From Bin87 sp965220265 (lineage in GTDB: Bacteria; Chloroflexota; Dehalococcoidia; Lucifugimonadales; UBA3495), in assembly GCA_965220265.1 (NCBI GenBank), contig CBDCPM010000004.1:3410001-3474000 (forward strand): a DNA stretch of 64,000 bases. Reading direction: 5' to 3'. The position numbers were made by a program, and so were the translations under genes. Numbering within the stretch: position 1 is the first letter of the stretch; each line of letters begins with the position of its first letter. Positions 25,493 through 34,505 of this stretch are shown piece by piece. The notes beneath the pieces were generated by a model. The model ran no database searches and was not told the origin of the DNA. It saw only the letters and a list, made by a program, of their open reading frames with translations.

Positions 25493-25969
25493 TTAGGCGG
25501 CTCCCGCTTCTTTGCACACGTTGCAGGTCTTGTCGTACCACACGTAAGCGGAATTGGGTTCGTGGAACACCTCGAACTGCGTCACGTTGCGATATTTTCG
25601 GCAATTGAAACACAGTTCCGTATGGGTGGGATCCAACTGTTCGGGGATGCCGGTCTCGGCATCAATGAATGTCTTTCGTATACGGTGACTGGAGAACGGC
25701 AGTTTCTGCAGGACTTGTTCTTCGAACTTGAGCTTCCACACCTGTCCGTTGGGCATGGGGCGGAACAACAGGCTCTGTTCGTCGTCGGGCTGTCGTTCAT
25801 CGATAAATTTAATGTAATTTTGCACCGCGCGGTGCATTATCTCGACAACTTCTTCGTATGTATCACCGACCGCGGGCACGTCCATTTCGACGCAGAACCC
25901 TTCCCACGTTTCGGGGTGTGAAAGCGTCCTTTTGATGTAACAAGTTAATTTTTGTGACGTCCTGTTCAC
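25493..25969 (-). CDS. HicB-like domain fused to a zinc ribbon
   Basis: A 158-residue protein. Residues 1-65 resemble the HicB/antitoxin-like strand-helix unit (YIKRTLSHPETWEGFCVEMDVPAVGDTYEEVVEIMHRAVQNYIKF). The C-terminus has C-F-N-C and C-N-V-C spaced by about 30 residues, a zinc ribbon. The middle is PMPNGQVWKLKFEEQVLQKLPF. No HicA toxin is next to it. Function unknown; DNA or protein binding is possible. Confidence 0.6.
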   Translation of the reverse strand: MNRTSQKLTCYIKRTLSHPETWEGFCVEMDVPAVGDTYEEVVEIMHRAVQNYIKFIDERQPDDEQSLLFRPMPNGQVWKLKFEEQVLQKLPFSSHRIRKTFIDAETGIPEQLDPTHTELCFNCRKYRNVTQFEVFHEPNSAYVWYDKTCNVCKEAGAA

Positions 25970-26048
25970 AATACTCCAGGGCGATGCGGCAGCGCATCGC
26001 CCTCCTCATCTATACAACATGCGGGCACGGGGTTATTGCGCTTTCAAT

Positions 26049-26475
26049 CTAGTCGAGTCCGCGGGTGCCCACCCAACCGGTTTCCGATACATCAATCATC
26101 TCGCCGTTGGGGCCCTCATATTTGGTCTCGACGTTTTGCGTGCGGGGCCCGGACATGGCCGCATGGAGGGCGTGGTTGACCTCGTCCATCGGCTTGGAAT
26201 TGGCGGCGGACAAGCGAGCCTCGGTCTCTTCAAGGCTCTCCACTTCGAACCCGATGTGGTGGATGCCCTCCCAGTCCTTGCCGCGCTCTCCGGCCACGGT
26301 GTCGTTCTGGAAGTCGAGGATGGCCATGTTGACATTGCCATCGCTAAGCATATAGCCGTTGGCGTTGTCGCTTTCCAACTTGGCGACTTCACGGAGGCCG
26401 AAGACTTCCTGGTAGAATTTTGCGGTCTTTGCGGCGTCGTTGGTTGCGATTGCGATGTGTTTGATCTGAGGCATG
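26049..26475 (-). CDS. VOC-family protein
   Basis: A 141-residue VOC protein: IKHIAIATNDAAKTAKFYQEVFGL, GNVNMAILDF, GIHHIGFEVESLEE and the end GEMIDVSETGWVGT. It is a paralogue of the protein at 42442, sharing the opening IKHIAI and the ending D-V/I-S-x2-GW-V/I-GT. The ATG at 26475 has GGAGG 6 nt upstream. The role is unknown. Confidence 0.87.
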
Positions 26476-26665
26476 TCATCCCTCCATGTTGGATTTCCGT
26501 CGTTGCGTTTGACGGTGGCTCCCTGCAAATAGGTCAGCGAAACGATACCATTTTTGTGCCGAGCGGGCTAGTGCTACCGTTGCCGTCTCGAGTGTACGCA
26601 AGCCATTTTCGCCGCGCAGGGCTGAACGATATGACATCTGCCCAACTACCAGAGGAGCATTACCG

Positions 26666-27303
26666 TTGACCCCTATTCCAGCCTCTTCCGGAGAACTCAC
26701 CATTGGACCGATGACCCACAGTGACTGGCCGACGGTAGGGCTAATATATGCTAACAGAATAGCCACAGGGAATACCACTTTCGAAACGGAAACTCCCGAA
26801 TGGGGCGCCTGGGATCGCGGACACCTACTTGACTGTCGGGAGGTGGCCCGAGGAGACAATACGGTGGTCGCCTGGGCGGCCCTTTCGCCGGTTTCCGCAA
26901 GGGCATGCTACTCACAGGAGTCGCCGAGCACAGCATCTACGTGGATGAAAACTGCCGTGGACAGGGTGTCGGGAAAGCCCTGCTGCGCGAATTCGTCCGG
27001 AGGGCCGGTCAATCGGGATTCTGGACCCTGCAGAGCAGCATTTTTCCGGAAAATGCACCCAGCATCGCGATCCAACTGGCGTGCGGATTTCGCGTGCTGG
27101 GCCGGCGCAAAAAGGCTGCGATGCTCCATGGGGTCTGGCGGGATACCCTGATAGTGGAGTGGAGCGGCGCAGCACAGTTGTGGGCAATTTGTAGCCGTAT
27201 TGCTCTATTCAGCGGCCGCCTGTTGTATTGCGCAGGGCGGAAGGATGGGTATAATGGAAACCCCTGTGGGCCTGTAGCTCAGGCGGTTAGAGCGCAGTCC
27301 TGA
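26666..27303 (+). pseudogene. phosphinothricin-acetyltransferase-like GNAT, frameshifted
   Basis: The frame from 26666 encodes the N-terminal half of a Pat/Bar-like acetyltransferase (IYANRIATGNTTFETETP, WAALSPVSARACY). Near 26910 homology moves to another frame with GVAEHSIYVDENCRGQGVGKALL, IFPENAPSIAIQLACGFRVLG and GVWRDTLIVEW. The acetyl-CoA loop RGQGVG is intact. The second frame has lost its natural stop and runs to 27303, inside tRNA-Ile. One single-base loss would explain the break. It is either a true pseudogene or an assembly error. Confidence 0.75.
27228..27255 (+). promoter_or_regulatory. promoter of tRNA-Ile
   Basis: A perfect TATAAT lies at 27250-27255, 12 bp before the mature tRNA start. 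TTGCGC at 27228-27233 is a plausible -35 at a 16-bp spacing. It lies inside the 3' part of the broken acetyltransferase gene. Confidence 0.6.
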
Positions 27304-27344
27304 TAAGACTGAGGTCGTTGGTTCGAGTCCATCCAGGCCCACCA
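27268..27344 (+). tRNA. tRNA-Ile (anticodon GAT)
   Basis: Cloverleaf: acceptor GGGCCTG/CAGGCCC, D-arm GCTC..GAGC, anticodon loop CTGATAA (GAT) with AGTCC/GGAC-type stem, T-loop TTCGAGT, discriminator A and an encoded CCA at 27342-27344. The IS1380 element begins about 16 bp downstream. Confidence 0.95.
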
Positions 27345-27634
27345 GAAAATCGCGATCCTAAGCTCGAATCCACCGAAGGGATGCGGCCCTGGTGTTGACA
27401 TGAGGGATGATGGGTACGGGAAGGCGAACGGGCTTGGCCCGGTCCCGATCGATGGGGTTGAGGGTAGTGGGCGGTGGCGACGCCAGTGGCAAGGTGACGG
27501 CCCGCAGTGGCGGGGGCCGGCGAAATCGGCCAGGCGGCAGGCCGGAAGTGGCACTGGCGGACTGGGCTGGCATGAGTTTGCGGGACAGCCCCTGGGGCTG
27601 TCCGGTGGACGGGTCGGGCGCCGACGGCGCGCCG

Positions 27635-28162
27635 TCAGGCTGGTAGGGGAATGGCGCGCAATCGGGCCAAGGCGCAACTGAACTGGGTTTCCCAGGGCTG
27701 GCCCTGGGAAAGATGCAGGGTGATAAGGCGCGCCGAGCGGGTGAGCCGTCCGGCGATGGAGAAGAAGCGCCGCCGGAGGGTCTTGGTGGTTACCAGTTGC
27801 TCCCCCAGACCGATGCGCGCTGCCCAGCGGGCCAGGTTATGCGCCATCACCTGGACGGCCAACCAGGCGGCGTTGGCGGCGAAACGGCCTGACGGGAGAT
27901 GGTTGAGCCCCACGCCGTACTTCAGGTCTCGGATGGCATTCTCAATCTCGGCATGGCGACGATGATCGGCCTCCAGTTCCCGGGTGTCCCCGTCCCGATC
28001 GGTGATGCAGCCGTGATAGCTGTAGTCGACCAAGAGGGCCAACTGGGAGTTGGGCGTGGGCTGCACCCTTCGGACGATGAGCCGCGCCGGCGCGGCGTCG
28101 GGCGCACTCTCGAAGGGGATGTAGGTGGTTTCGGCCACGTCGGCGGCGCCGTCCATCCAGTA
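27635..28162 (-). pseudogene. IS1380 transposase, C-terminal part
   Basis: The frame continues the transposase: YWMDGAADVAETTYIPF, LLVDYSYHGCITDRDG, then the catalytic Glu region AEIENAIRDLKYGVGLNHLP and the end LARLRAIPLPA. Together with 29629-30450 it restores a full-length protein once the IS66 element and one target copy are removed. The loss of function here is due only to that insertion. Confidence 0.88.
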
Positions 28163-28259
28163 GGGGATGGGTAACTGTTCAGAGTTGGTGAGGTGAATTG
28201 GCCGAATTGGGTTTGGAGATGGCTGGCGTTGGGTGTGGTGGTTATGTCATATAGCTGGG

Positions 28260-29620
28260 ATGGACGGTGAAATTGATCTCAGGACTGCCGACCGGGATGT
28301 GCTCATCGGCATCATCATTCGACAGCAGGCCATCATTGAACGCCTGGAGAAGCGGATCGCCCAGTTGGAGGGCAAGGGCAAGTCCGGCGGTTCAGGACGG
28401 ATGCCCGGCCTGAAACCCAAAGGCGACGGGAGAGCGGATCGACCTAAGAAGCCGCGCCAGCCCCGTCGCTCGGGCTTTGCCCGAACCAGAATGCCGCCCG
28501 ACCAGCGTATGGAGCACGCGCTGGAGCGGTGTCCCGATTGTGGGATCCAGTTGTCCGGCGGCTGGACCCAGCGCACTCGGGAGGTCATCGAGTTGCCCCA
28601 GGTTCCGGTGCAGGTAACCGAGCACGCCTATATCGCCCGCGCCTGCCCCCAGTGTCATCGCCGCTGGGTGCCGCCATCGCAACTGGACGAGGTGGTGCTG
28701 GGCCAGCAGCGCCTGGGGATCAACCTGGTCAGCCTGATTGCCGCGCTGCGGGAAGAGGCCAGGCTGCCCTTCCGTACCATCCAGTGGTACCTGGCTGCGG
28801 TGCATGGTCGGCGTCTCAGCGTGGGCGCCATCGTGGCCGCCACACCAAGGGTGGCCGACCGAGCCCAGGGGATGATGACCGACATCGTGGAACGGGTCCG
28901 AGGCAGTCCGGTGGTCCACGCCGACGAGACCGGCTGGCGGGAGGACGGACACAACGGTTACGTGTGGACCTTCAGCACCCCCACCCAACGCTACTTCCTG
29001 CACGCTACTTCCTGCGGAGGGGACGCGGCAAAACCGTGGTGGATGAGGTCCTGGGCGATGAGTTTGCTGGGGTGCTGGTCAGCGACTTCTATGCCGCCTA
29101 CCACCACTACGACGGCCCCAAGCAGCGCTGCTGGGCACATCTGTTGCGAGACATCCACGACCGGCGCGTCCTCTACCCCGACGATCTCCCGTTGGTCCAG
29201 TGGGCGGACGCCGTCCACCAACTCTACCAACAGGCCAAAGCCTTCACCCACCCCTCAGAGCAACGGTCAGAGCAGCAGCGGCGCGCTGCCCAACTGGCCC
29301 TGGAACGACGGCTGCTGGCGCTGTGCCGTCCCTACCGGGATGACCCGGCGTCGGCGCAGGCCAGACTGTGCCGACGCATCAGTAACCACATCAAGGAACT
29401 CTTCGTCTTCGTGGCTCATCCGGAGGCGCCGCCGGACAACAACGCCGCCGAGCGCAGCCTGCGCCATCTGGTCATCAGTCGCAAAATCAGCGGCGGCACC
29501 CGCTCGGAGCGGGGCACCGAGACCAAGATGGCGCTGGCCTCAATCTGCGGCACCTGGCGCACACAAGACCTCAACCCACTCGCCGCCTGCCGACAACTCC
29601 TTATTTCCCCTCAAGTCTGA
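28260..29620 (+). pseudogene. IS66-family transposase, frameshifted by a 14-bp tandem duplication
   Basis: An IS66 TnpC-like protein. It has the leucine-zipper N-terminus (IIIRQQAIIERLEKRIAQLE), zinc-binding CPDCG and CPQCH, VVHADETGW (catalytic D) and, in the second frame, LVSDFYAAYHHYDGPKQRCWAHLLRD and DNNAAERSLRHLVISRK (catalytic E region). The two frames meet at 28988-29015, where a 14-bp unit is present twice. Removing one unit would restore a single frame from the ATG at 28260. The short length and single gene fit the ISBst12-like subgroup. Confidence 0.85.
28988..29015 (+). repeat. 14-bp tandem duplication in IS66 copy 1 transposase
   Basis: ACGCTACTTCCTGC is repeated exactly twice. 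Being 14 bp it shifts the reading frame. The same motif is expanded at the matching site of IS66 copy 2 (62951-63012). Confidence 0.95.
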
Positions 29621-29628
29621 ACTGTTAC

Positions 29629-30450
29629 GGGTATGGGTGTCCAGTCCGCCTCCGGTATCGCCTCGATGAGATTGCGCAGGCTCTGGTGTTGGCGGATGGT
29701 GATGGAGTAGCGGACGTTGGTCTCGCGGCAGACCGCGACCATGGCGTGGGTGTAGCAGCCGCGGTCGGCCCGCACCGTGAGTGGTCCCCTGGCCCCAGCG
29801 TAGCGTACCCGTCCCACCGTTTCACGCAGGAAGTGGGCGGCGCCGCGAGCGGTGTTGGCCCGGCCCTCGCGCAGCCGAGACATCAGCACGTCGCCGGTTC
29901 CGGCCCCAGTAGTCCGGGCCCAGGCCAGCAGCGGGTGATCGCCCCGCTGGCCAGTGTAGCCGTGGTGGCGCGCTCCCTCCTTGAACAGACCGTAGGTTTC
30001 ACAGATGGTGGAGTCCAGGTCGATGGTCAACGGCCCGTGATTGTTCGAAGATCGGGGTCCGGCTCCAGCGGCCCAGGCCCGGGCCAGCAACTCCCGGCTC
30101 ACCCGGTCCAGTTGGCGAGCGTGGCCCCAACGGAAGCTGCGCAGGAACGTCCCCAGCGTGGACGGCGCCTTCACCGTACAGCCCAGCACCCGCGCGGTCC
30201 TGCCAGCACGCAACACGTCGGCATCGTCAATGCAGTCGCCACCGGCCAGAGCGGATGCCACCAGCGTCATGATCTTGTCGCCCGTGTTGGCTCCGCCTGG
30301 GGCACGGCCCAGGTCCAGGCGCCGGTCAACCAGTTGGGGCAGGCCCAGATGCCAAGCCAGCGTGGACGGAAGGATCAGCCCAGCATTGCTGACCAGGCGG
30401 TGGTCGTCGAAGGCGATCTGGATGCGGTCGGGGTGGTTGCGTGGTAGCAT
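29629..30450 (-). pseudogene. IS1380 transposase, N-terminal part
   Basis: About 270 codons from the ATG at 30450 encode the first two-thirds of an IS1380 DDE transposase: HPDRIQIAFDDHRLVSNAGL, NTGDKIMTLVASALAGGDCIDD, LTIDLDSTICETYG (first acidic residues) and VRADRGCYTHAMVAVC. The frame is intact up to the IS66 insertion, where WTPIP is followed by foreign residues and a stop. The rest resumes beyond the IS66 element at 28162. Confidence 0.88.
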
Positions 30451-30669
30451 CTATTTGGTGCTCCTTCTTTTGGGTTGGTTTGGTCTTTCACAAACCATTA
30501 TCCCAGAAGCAAAGGGGCACTTTCTTATCCCTTCAACCCGCCCCGACACTCATCTCTTCGGTGGATTGGGGCTAAGTAGAAAACGGTGGCCAATAGCCGC
30601 CGTTTATCACTTTCTATATCACAAGGGTTTCAGACGCGGGGGCGATATTCAACACGGACAGGAGGCAAT

Positions 30670-30861
30670 ATGGGAATGGATAGACACTGGATAAAGTGCG
30701 AATGCGGTAGTTGTGGGAATTTGGCGGATATTCGTGTCGAGGAAAACGACGGTTGGACGTTTAACACCGGGGGCCAGAAACCCGTGTCATACAAGTTCCA
30801 GAGGGGTTTGGTGTGGTGGGGGACGGCAAGGCGGTGGAATGTAAATGCGGAGAACGGATAA
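30670..30861 (+). CDS. small Cys-rich protein
   Basis: A 63-residue protein starting at the ATG 5 nt after a perfect GGAGG (30661-30665). It begins MGMDRHWIKCECGSCGN, with C-x-C-x2-C spacing suggestive of a zinc site, followed by an aromatic segment LVWWGTARRW. A hairpin with a T-run follows at 30921. No family is recognised. It lies just outside the IS1380 element, in a patch with several zinc-ribbon genes and phage remnants. Confidence 0.5.
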   Translation: MGMDRHWIKCECGSCGNLADIRVEENDGWTFNTGGQKPVSYKFQRGLVWWGTARRWNVNAENG

Positions 30862-30920
30862 GCATTTGAAACCCGTCCCTGCTAACGATGTCAAAGTGAG
30901 GCACCGACCCGCCCGAAAAG

Positions 30921-30944
30921 GTTGTCACCGTGACAACGTTTTTT
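30921..30944 (+). terminator. stem-loop with T-run
   Basis: GTTGTCA-CCG-TGACAAC forms a 7-bp stem, followed by GTTTTTT. It lies 60 bp after the small Cys-rich gene and fits a Rho-independent terminator, although the loop is small. Confidence 0.65.
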
Positions 30945-30987
30945 GCCGTCGGGCCGCGTAGTCAGGATACCGCAGTTGCACAACAAA

Positions 30988-31015
30988 TCGCCCCGTGTGA
31001 CAACTCACGGGGCGA
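30988..31015. other. 10-bp stem hairpin
   Basis: TCGCCCCGTG pairs perfectly with CACGGGGCGA around an 8-base loop (TGACAACT). It is in the spacer between 30861 and 31101, possibly a second terminator for the convergent zinc-finger gene. The loop repeats the TGACAAC of the neighbouring hairpin. Confidence 0.55.
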
Positions 31016-31100
31016 CCGGACCGCTCACGTACCCTGCAAGGAACGGGAACATCTTTAGGGTAGCAGGTCTGGCGGATCGGGCAAGTTCTAAATCCGACTG

Positions 31101-31580
31101 TCACAGTGCCATCATTCTGTAAATCGCATCGCGGCATTCTTCGGAGTGATAAATCTGCCGGTTGTTCCTTGGTTTGAACCGCTTACCGCACGGGCATAGT
31201 TTCCGCCCCTCGTGGTAGCGGTGCATTTTAGCCCGGCATGGTGAGCACGCCGCATAGTTGGGATCGGCTCGCCTCTTGCAGCAGGTCTGGCAAAGTTCAT
31301 TTGCAACTGCACTCTTGCGGCGACGGTCAGCGGCGCGCCTACACCGTGCACGTTCTTTCTCTAGGTGAGTTTTGCACAGGCCGCGCTCAACTGCCTTGAC
31401 GTTGCCGCCGCACCGTTCGCACAGTCCTAACTCCCGGCGTTCTAGCCGGCGTTTCTGAACGCGAACGGTGTCAGGGTCGGCAGAGCGTTTGACCGGAGGA
31501 GGAAGGTATCGGGCGCAATGGAGACACTGGAGATCGCCGTCCTGGTCGGGAGCGAGTTGGCCGCCGCAATGCGGGCACAA
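31101..31580 (-). CDS. multi-zinc-ribbon protein, probably phage-derived
   Basis: A 159-residue protein with a series of Cys pairs: MCPHCG, CLHC, CERCG, C..H in LCKTHLE, CQTCC, CSPCR, CPCGKRF and a final YHSEECRD that looks like a zinc-bound C/H unit. The basic middle (RCRRAADRRRK) suggests nucleic-acid binding. No clear ribosome-binding site was seen. The MITE copy begins 8 bp upstream of its start. A phage portal remnant lies 700 bp away, so a prophage origin is plausible. Confidence 0.6.
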   Translation of the reverse strand: MCPHCGGQLAPDQDGDLQCLHCARYLPPPVKRSADPDTVRVQKRRLERRELGLCERCGGNVKAVERGLCKTHLEKERARCRRAADRRRKSAVANELCQTCCKRRADPNYAACSPCRAKMHRYHEGRKLCPCGKRFKPRNNRQIYHSEECRDAIYRMMAL

Positions 31581-31587
31581 ACCTACC

Positions 31588-31801
31588 TAATATTACAGCC
31601 GCGCTTTGTGGGAAGGACTCATGTCGCTGACCGTGCCCGAAGTTAGACGGCTATTATGCACGCTGCTGTGACTACTTTATGAGAGCACTGACCTGCCTAT
31701 ATGGTAGCCGTGGTGGAGCCGGTGGCACCAAGCCCGAGCCTTGGAATCCCTTACAAGAGACACTTTCAGAGGCCCTCAATTCAAGTGCAACTGTAATACT
31801 A
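31588..31801. mobile_element. 214-bp MITE-like repeat, copy 1
   Basis: The element starts TAATATTACAG and ends CTGTAATACTA, giving terminal inverted repeats of about 19 bp (TAATATTACAGCCGCGCTT against TAGTATTACAGTTGCACTT, 15 matches). Copy 2 at 49218-49431 has exactly the same length and is nearly identical. It carries no frame longer than about 75 codons. Terminal TA pairs suggest a TA target, as for IS630/Tc1-type or IS5/IS427-type mobilisation. Confidence 0.8.
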
Positions 31802-31935
31802 CCCCGGCAATGCGCCCGGCCCGATAACGGGGGCGCGGTGCGTTGCCGCAGTGGTAACATATCGAGCAAATCCAATATAGATCGACGCCTTCGGCGTATT
31901 GCTGCGTAATCCGATAGTTTCAAGGAAGTAAGGTC

Positions 31936-32250
31936 ATGGGTGAATTCGCAGCGATGGCGGGCGAAATATTGTCCGCAGTTTTACCAGCCAGCGACCCAGG
32001 GAAAATTCTGTGGTTAGTCATTATGGGATGGTTCGTGCTCGTATTGTTTGGACGATTCAAGCTTGAATGGGTAGGTCGTTGTGTTGTGGTAACCGGGAAA
32101 GGAATGAGATATGTTTCCCGCTGGTCCAATTGCAAATATCGTGGCAAACATCACTACAGGCGGTCTGGAAGCTTAGTCAACCCAAGCGGCCCAATACTCA
32201 CCGTCTTGTTGTGTACGATGTGTGGCGATCGTGTTTTCAGTGAACCTTAA
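31936..32250 (+). CDS. small membrane protein
   Basis: A 104-residue protein with one strong hydrophobic span (ILWLVIMGWFVLVLFGRF, residues about 24-41) and a basic tail with two Cys pairs (SNCKYRGKHHYRR, LCTMCGDR). AAGGA lies upstream of the ATG. The stop overlaps the stop of the portal remnant in a TTAA. Possibly of prophage origin; function unknown. Confidence 0.55.
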   Translation: MGEFAAMAGEILSAVLPASDPGKILWLVIMGWFVLVLFGRFKLEWVGRCVVVTGKGMRYVSRWSNCKYRGKHHYRRSGSLVNPSGPILTVLLCTMCGDRVFSEP

Positions 32251-32579
32251 ACGCCCGCGATCCGTCCGGCCCGCTCGCGTTCGATCCCGTTATTCACCAA
32301 CTTTTCGAATGCCGTCGCCTGGCGCACAACATCGGACGCGGCAGTCCGGTCAAACCGGATCACCAGCCCGGGCCGATCCAGCTTCAACGCCAGTTCCTCG
32401 GCTACCAATTCGCCCATTGGCGCGAGCGTGGCAACGCTGAATTGCCGGTACGCCTCTTGCAAGGATGTTCCGCTGCTGTCACCGACGAATAGACCGGCCG
32501 GAACTCCCAGCGCGGCGACGATGTCAACGGCAGCGTCACGTCGCGCCTTGATGTTGCCCTCTGGAATGTCCGCGTCTAG
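32247..32579 (-). pseudogene. phage portal protein, C-terminal fragment (HK97-like)
   Basis: The minus-strand frame reads NIKARRDAAVDIVAALGVPAGLFVGDSSG, then SLQEAYRQFSVATLAPMGELVAEELALKL and a closing VVRQATAFEKLVNNGIERERAGRIAGV (cited in parts). This matches the C-terminal end of HK97-type portal proteins: GVP, a short loop with GDSS, an amphipathic helix LAPMGELVAEEL and repeated charged helices. The 5' portion is lost at the IS1182 insertion site (CTAG, 32576-32579). No other capsid or terminase gene is near. Confidence 0.7.
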
Positions 32580-34422
32580 AAGTCGGGCCGGAAAGGCTGG
32601 TTTGGGAAGTGGGATTGGGGCAGTAAAGCCGACGTGAGGAATGCCAGCGACCAGATGTGGCCGAGCTGGATTGCGCGGAATGTAGCGACGGTATTGACGA
32701 CCTCAGCGCCGATGACGTGGTTGCCGAGCGGGTCGTCGCTGGTATCGTCCGTAAGACCCAGTTTGCCCGCCATCAGCGTCAGATTGGCCACCGTGGCTGC
32801 CCGATACAGCTGGAACTTCGTCTTCACCCGTCCGAAGTAGCGCGTCTGCCGGATGCCCAGTTGCTCCAGCCGCGCCAACCGATGCTCCACCACCACCCGT
32901 AGCTGACGGTACTCATCATAGTCGGCGCTCTGCTGCAAAGCGCGGGCCTGTTGCAACCGGGCTTCCTGCGGATGGATTTGCACCCTCCGCCCTCTACGGC
33001 CTTTGGCTGCAATGCATTGCGACCGCAGCGGACAAACTCCACACACCGCCCCGTGGAATTGGAAAGCCTGCAATTGATGGACGCGTCCCGTCCGGTCGGT
33101 GCGTTTCCCGACGGGGACAATGGTGTGAGTAACCTGGCCCGCCGGACAGGTGCAACTGCCTGCTGCCAGGTCAAGGTGGAAGTCATTCTTGGGGAAGTGC
33201 TTCCGGTTGGGACGCCCCGGCACTTTGGCCACCAGCTTGCGTCCCGCATCAGCGAAAGCCTGCCGCGTCCCACCGTCGCCGTAGGCGGTGTCGCCCAGGG
33301 CTGCGGTAACCAAGACCTCAGCATTGGCTTCACTCTGTTCCACCAAGTCCAATGCCCCCAGATTGTCGGGGGCGTTGCCTGGCAGCATGTCCACCGCGGC
33401 AATCAACTGGGTGTCCGTGTCCACCACAATGGCCGCTTGGTGCCCGTCAAAGCGCTTGCTGCTGCTCTTGCGACCGTGGCGCATCTCTGGATCATGCACC
33501 GACATCATCCGGTCCCGGCTCACACCCTCCTTGAGGCTCACCCCACCATCCCCGTGGCCGTCATCATCGCCACCCTTGCGCTCCACATCCTGTAGCAGCA
33601 ACTGTCCCAACAACTCCGCAGCCTCCACTATCTCCCGCCGTTGGACGCTGTGTGTATCCAGCATGTCCCGCGCCTGCCGCGCCAACTCCAGCAGCCGGTC
33701 CGCGTCCGCCACAACCTCCGCCAACAGCTTCCGCCGCTCCCGCTTGCTCGACCAGTCGATGGCCGCCTCGCCCTTCACGCTGCTGCCCAGGTACGCTGGT
33801 AGCCCTGGGCCTCAGCCCATGCTTTGACGGTGGTCCTATCCACCGCCGCCAGCGCCCGCAGCAGTTTCACCATCCCGTCCGCCAGCAGATTGTAGGTGTC
33901 CTTCACCGCCCCACGTCCCAGAATGTAGGTCGTGTCCAACGCTACCCGCAGGCTCCGCCGCTTCAGATACCCTGTCTCCCGCGCCAGTCGCAGGCTCCGC
34001 TCAAACACCTCACGCACCTGGTCGCGCAGTATCAACTGGCCGCGGAACACCTGCAGTGTGCTCTTGGCAAAGGGCCGGTCCTCCACCTCAATCCCCAGGG
34101 CCACCTCAATCCCCAGGGCCACCTTCCCCAGGGCCACCTTCCCCAGGGCCACCTTCCAACGGATGTCGAAGTCGCCTCTCGCCTTGGCCTCGGCGTCGCT
34201 CACCTTGTCGTAGGTCTGTAACAGCAACGCCGTCGCCAGCAGGCTGGGCGGCACACTGGTGCGCCCATTATCCAGACAGTAGAACTCGGCGAAGTCGGCG
34301 TCACGGAACAGTTGGCCACGCAAGGAGGCCAGCAAACCGTAGAAGGTGTCCTTGCCTACGTAGTCCAGATACATCCGATCGGCTTCCCACAGTCCCCGCT
34401 GCTCAGTTCGCTCGCCCAGCAT
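32576..34422 (-). pseudogene. IS1182-type transposase, frameshifted
   Basis: The first frame (34422-33775) has the IS1182 N-terminus: VPPSLLATALLLQTYDKVSDAEAKARGDFDIRWKVALG, then VALDTTYILGRGAVKDTYNLL. The second frame (from 33778) has SVKGEAAIDW, VHDPEMRHGRKSSSKRFDGHQ, MLPGNAPDNLGALDL and ALGDTAYGDGGTRQAF, followed by the Cys-rich block (CTCPAGQ, CGVCPLRSQC). The switch is near 33785, where relatives continue through YLGSSVKGEA, so one base is missing. The final TAG stop lies in the CTAG target duplicate rather than in the element. An in-frame expansion is at 34083-34148. Confidence 0.85.
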
Positions 34423-34501
34423 TGCACTACTCCACTCCGTTGACTGGCATGACCCGAAGTATCACCCTAACCCCAATCAGCCGGCGTTTCCGGCCAGAGT
34501 T
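32580..34501 (-). mobile_element. IS1182-family element
   Basis: Ends are related inverted repeats: AAGTCGGGCCGGAAA at the left and, on the opposite strand, AACTCTGGCCGGAAA at the right. Flanking CTAG at 32576-32579 and 34502-34505 is a palindromic 4-bp target. Inside is a frameshifted IS1182 transposase on the minus strand. The left flank is a phage portal fragment and the right flank a TPP enzyme missing its start. Confidence 0.85.
34083..34148. repeat. in-frame tandem repeats in IS1182 transposase
   Basis: Two 18-bp units CCACCTCAATCCCCAGGG (34083-34118) are followed by two 15-bp units CCACCTTCCCCAGGG (34119-34148). In protein terms the segment K-VALG-IE-VED is expanded to KVALG three times with IEVALG inserted, adding 16 residues. 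The expansion is in frame. Confidence 0.95.
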
Positions 34502-34505
34502 CTAG

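Larger units (their letters stand above)
28171..29628 (+). mobile_element. IS66-family element, copy 1
   Basis: Terminal repeats are GTAACTGTTCAGA at 28171-28183 and its inverted partner TCTGAACTGTTAC at 29616-29628 (12 of 13 bases). Flanking 8-mers GGGGATGG (28163-28170) and GGGTATGG (29629-29636) form the 8-bp target duplication typical of IS66, with one change. The uninterrupted site is visible in IS1380 copy B near 43806-43825. A single transposase gene lies inside. Confidence 0.92.
27361..30573 (-). mobile_element. IS1380-family element, copy A, interrupted by IS66
   Basis: The ends are imperfect inverted repeats: left AGCTCGAATCCACCGAAG at 27361-27378, right (minus strand) AGCCCCAATCCACCGAAG at 30556-30573. 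Inside is an IS1380 transposase on the minus strand, split by an IS66-type insertion at 28171-29628. Copy B (42896-44617) shares the ends and most of the sequence in opposite orientation. No clear target duplication was found at the outer ends. Confidence 0.85.

Noticed and set aside
26019..26669. Long plus-strand open frame opposite the VOC gene
   Set aside because: It is the antisense shadow of a well-supported VOC gene with a good ribosome-binding site and has no family features.
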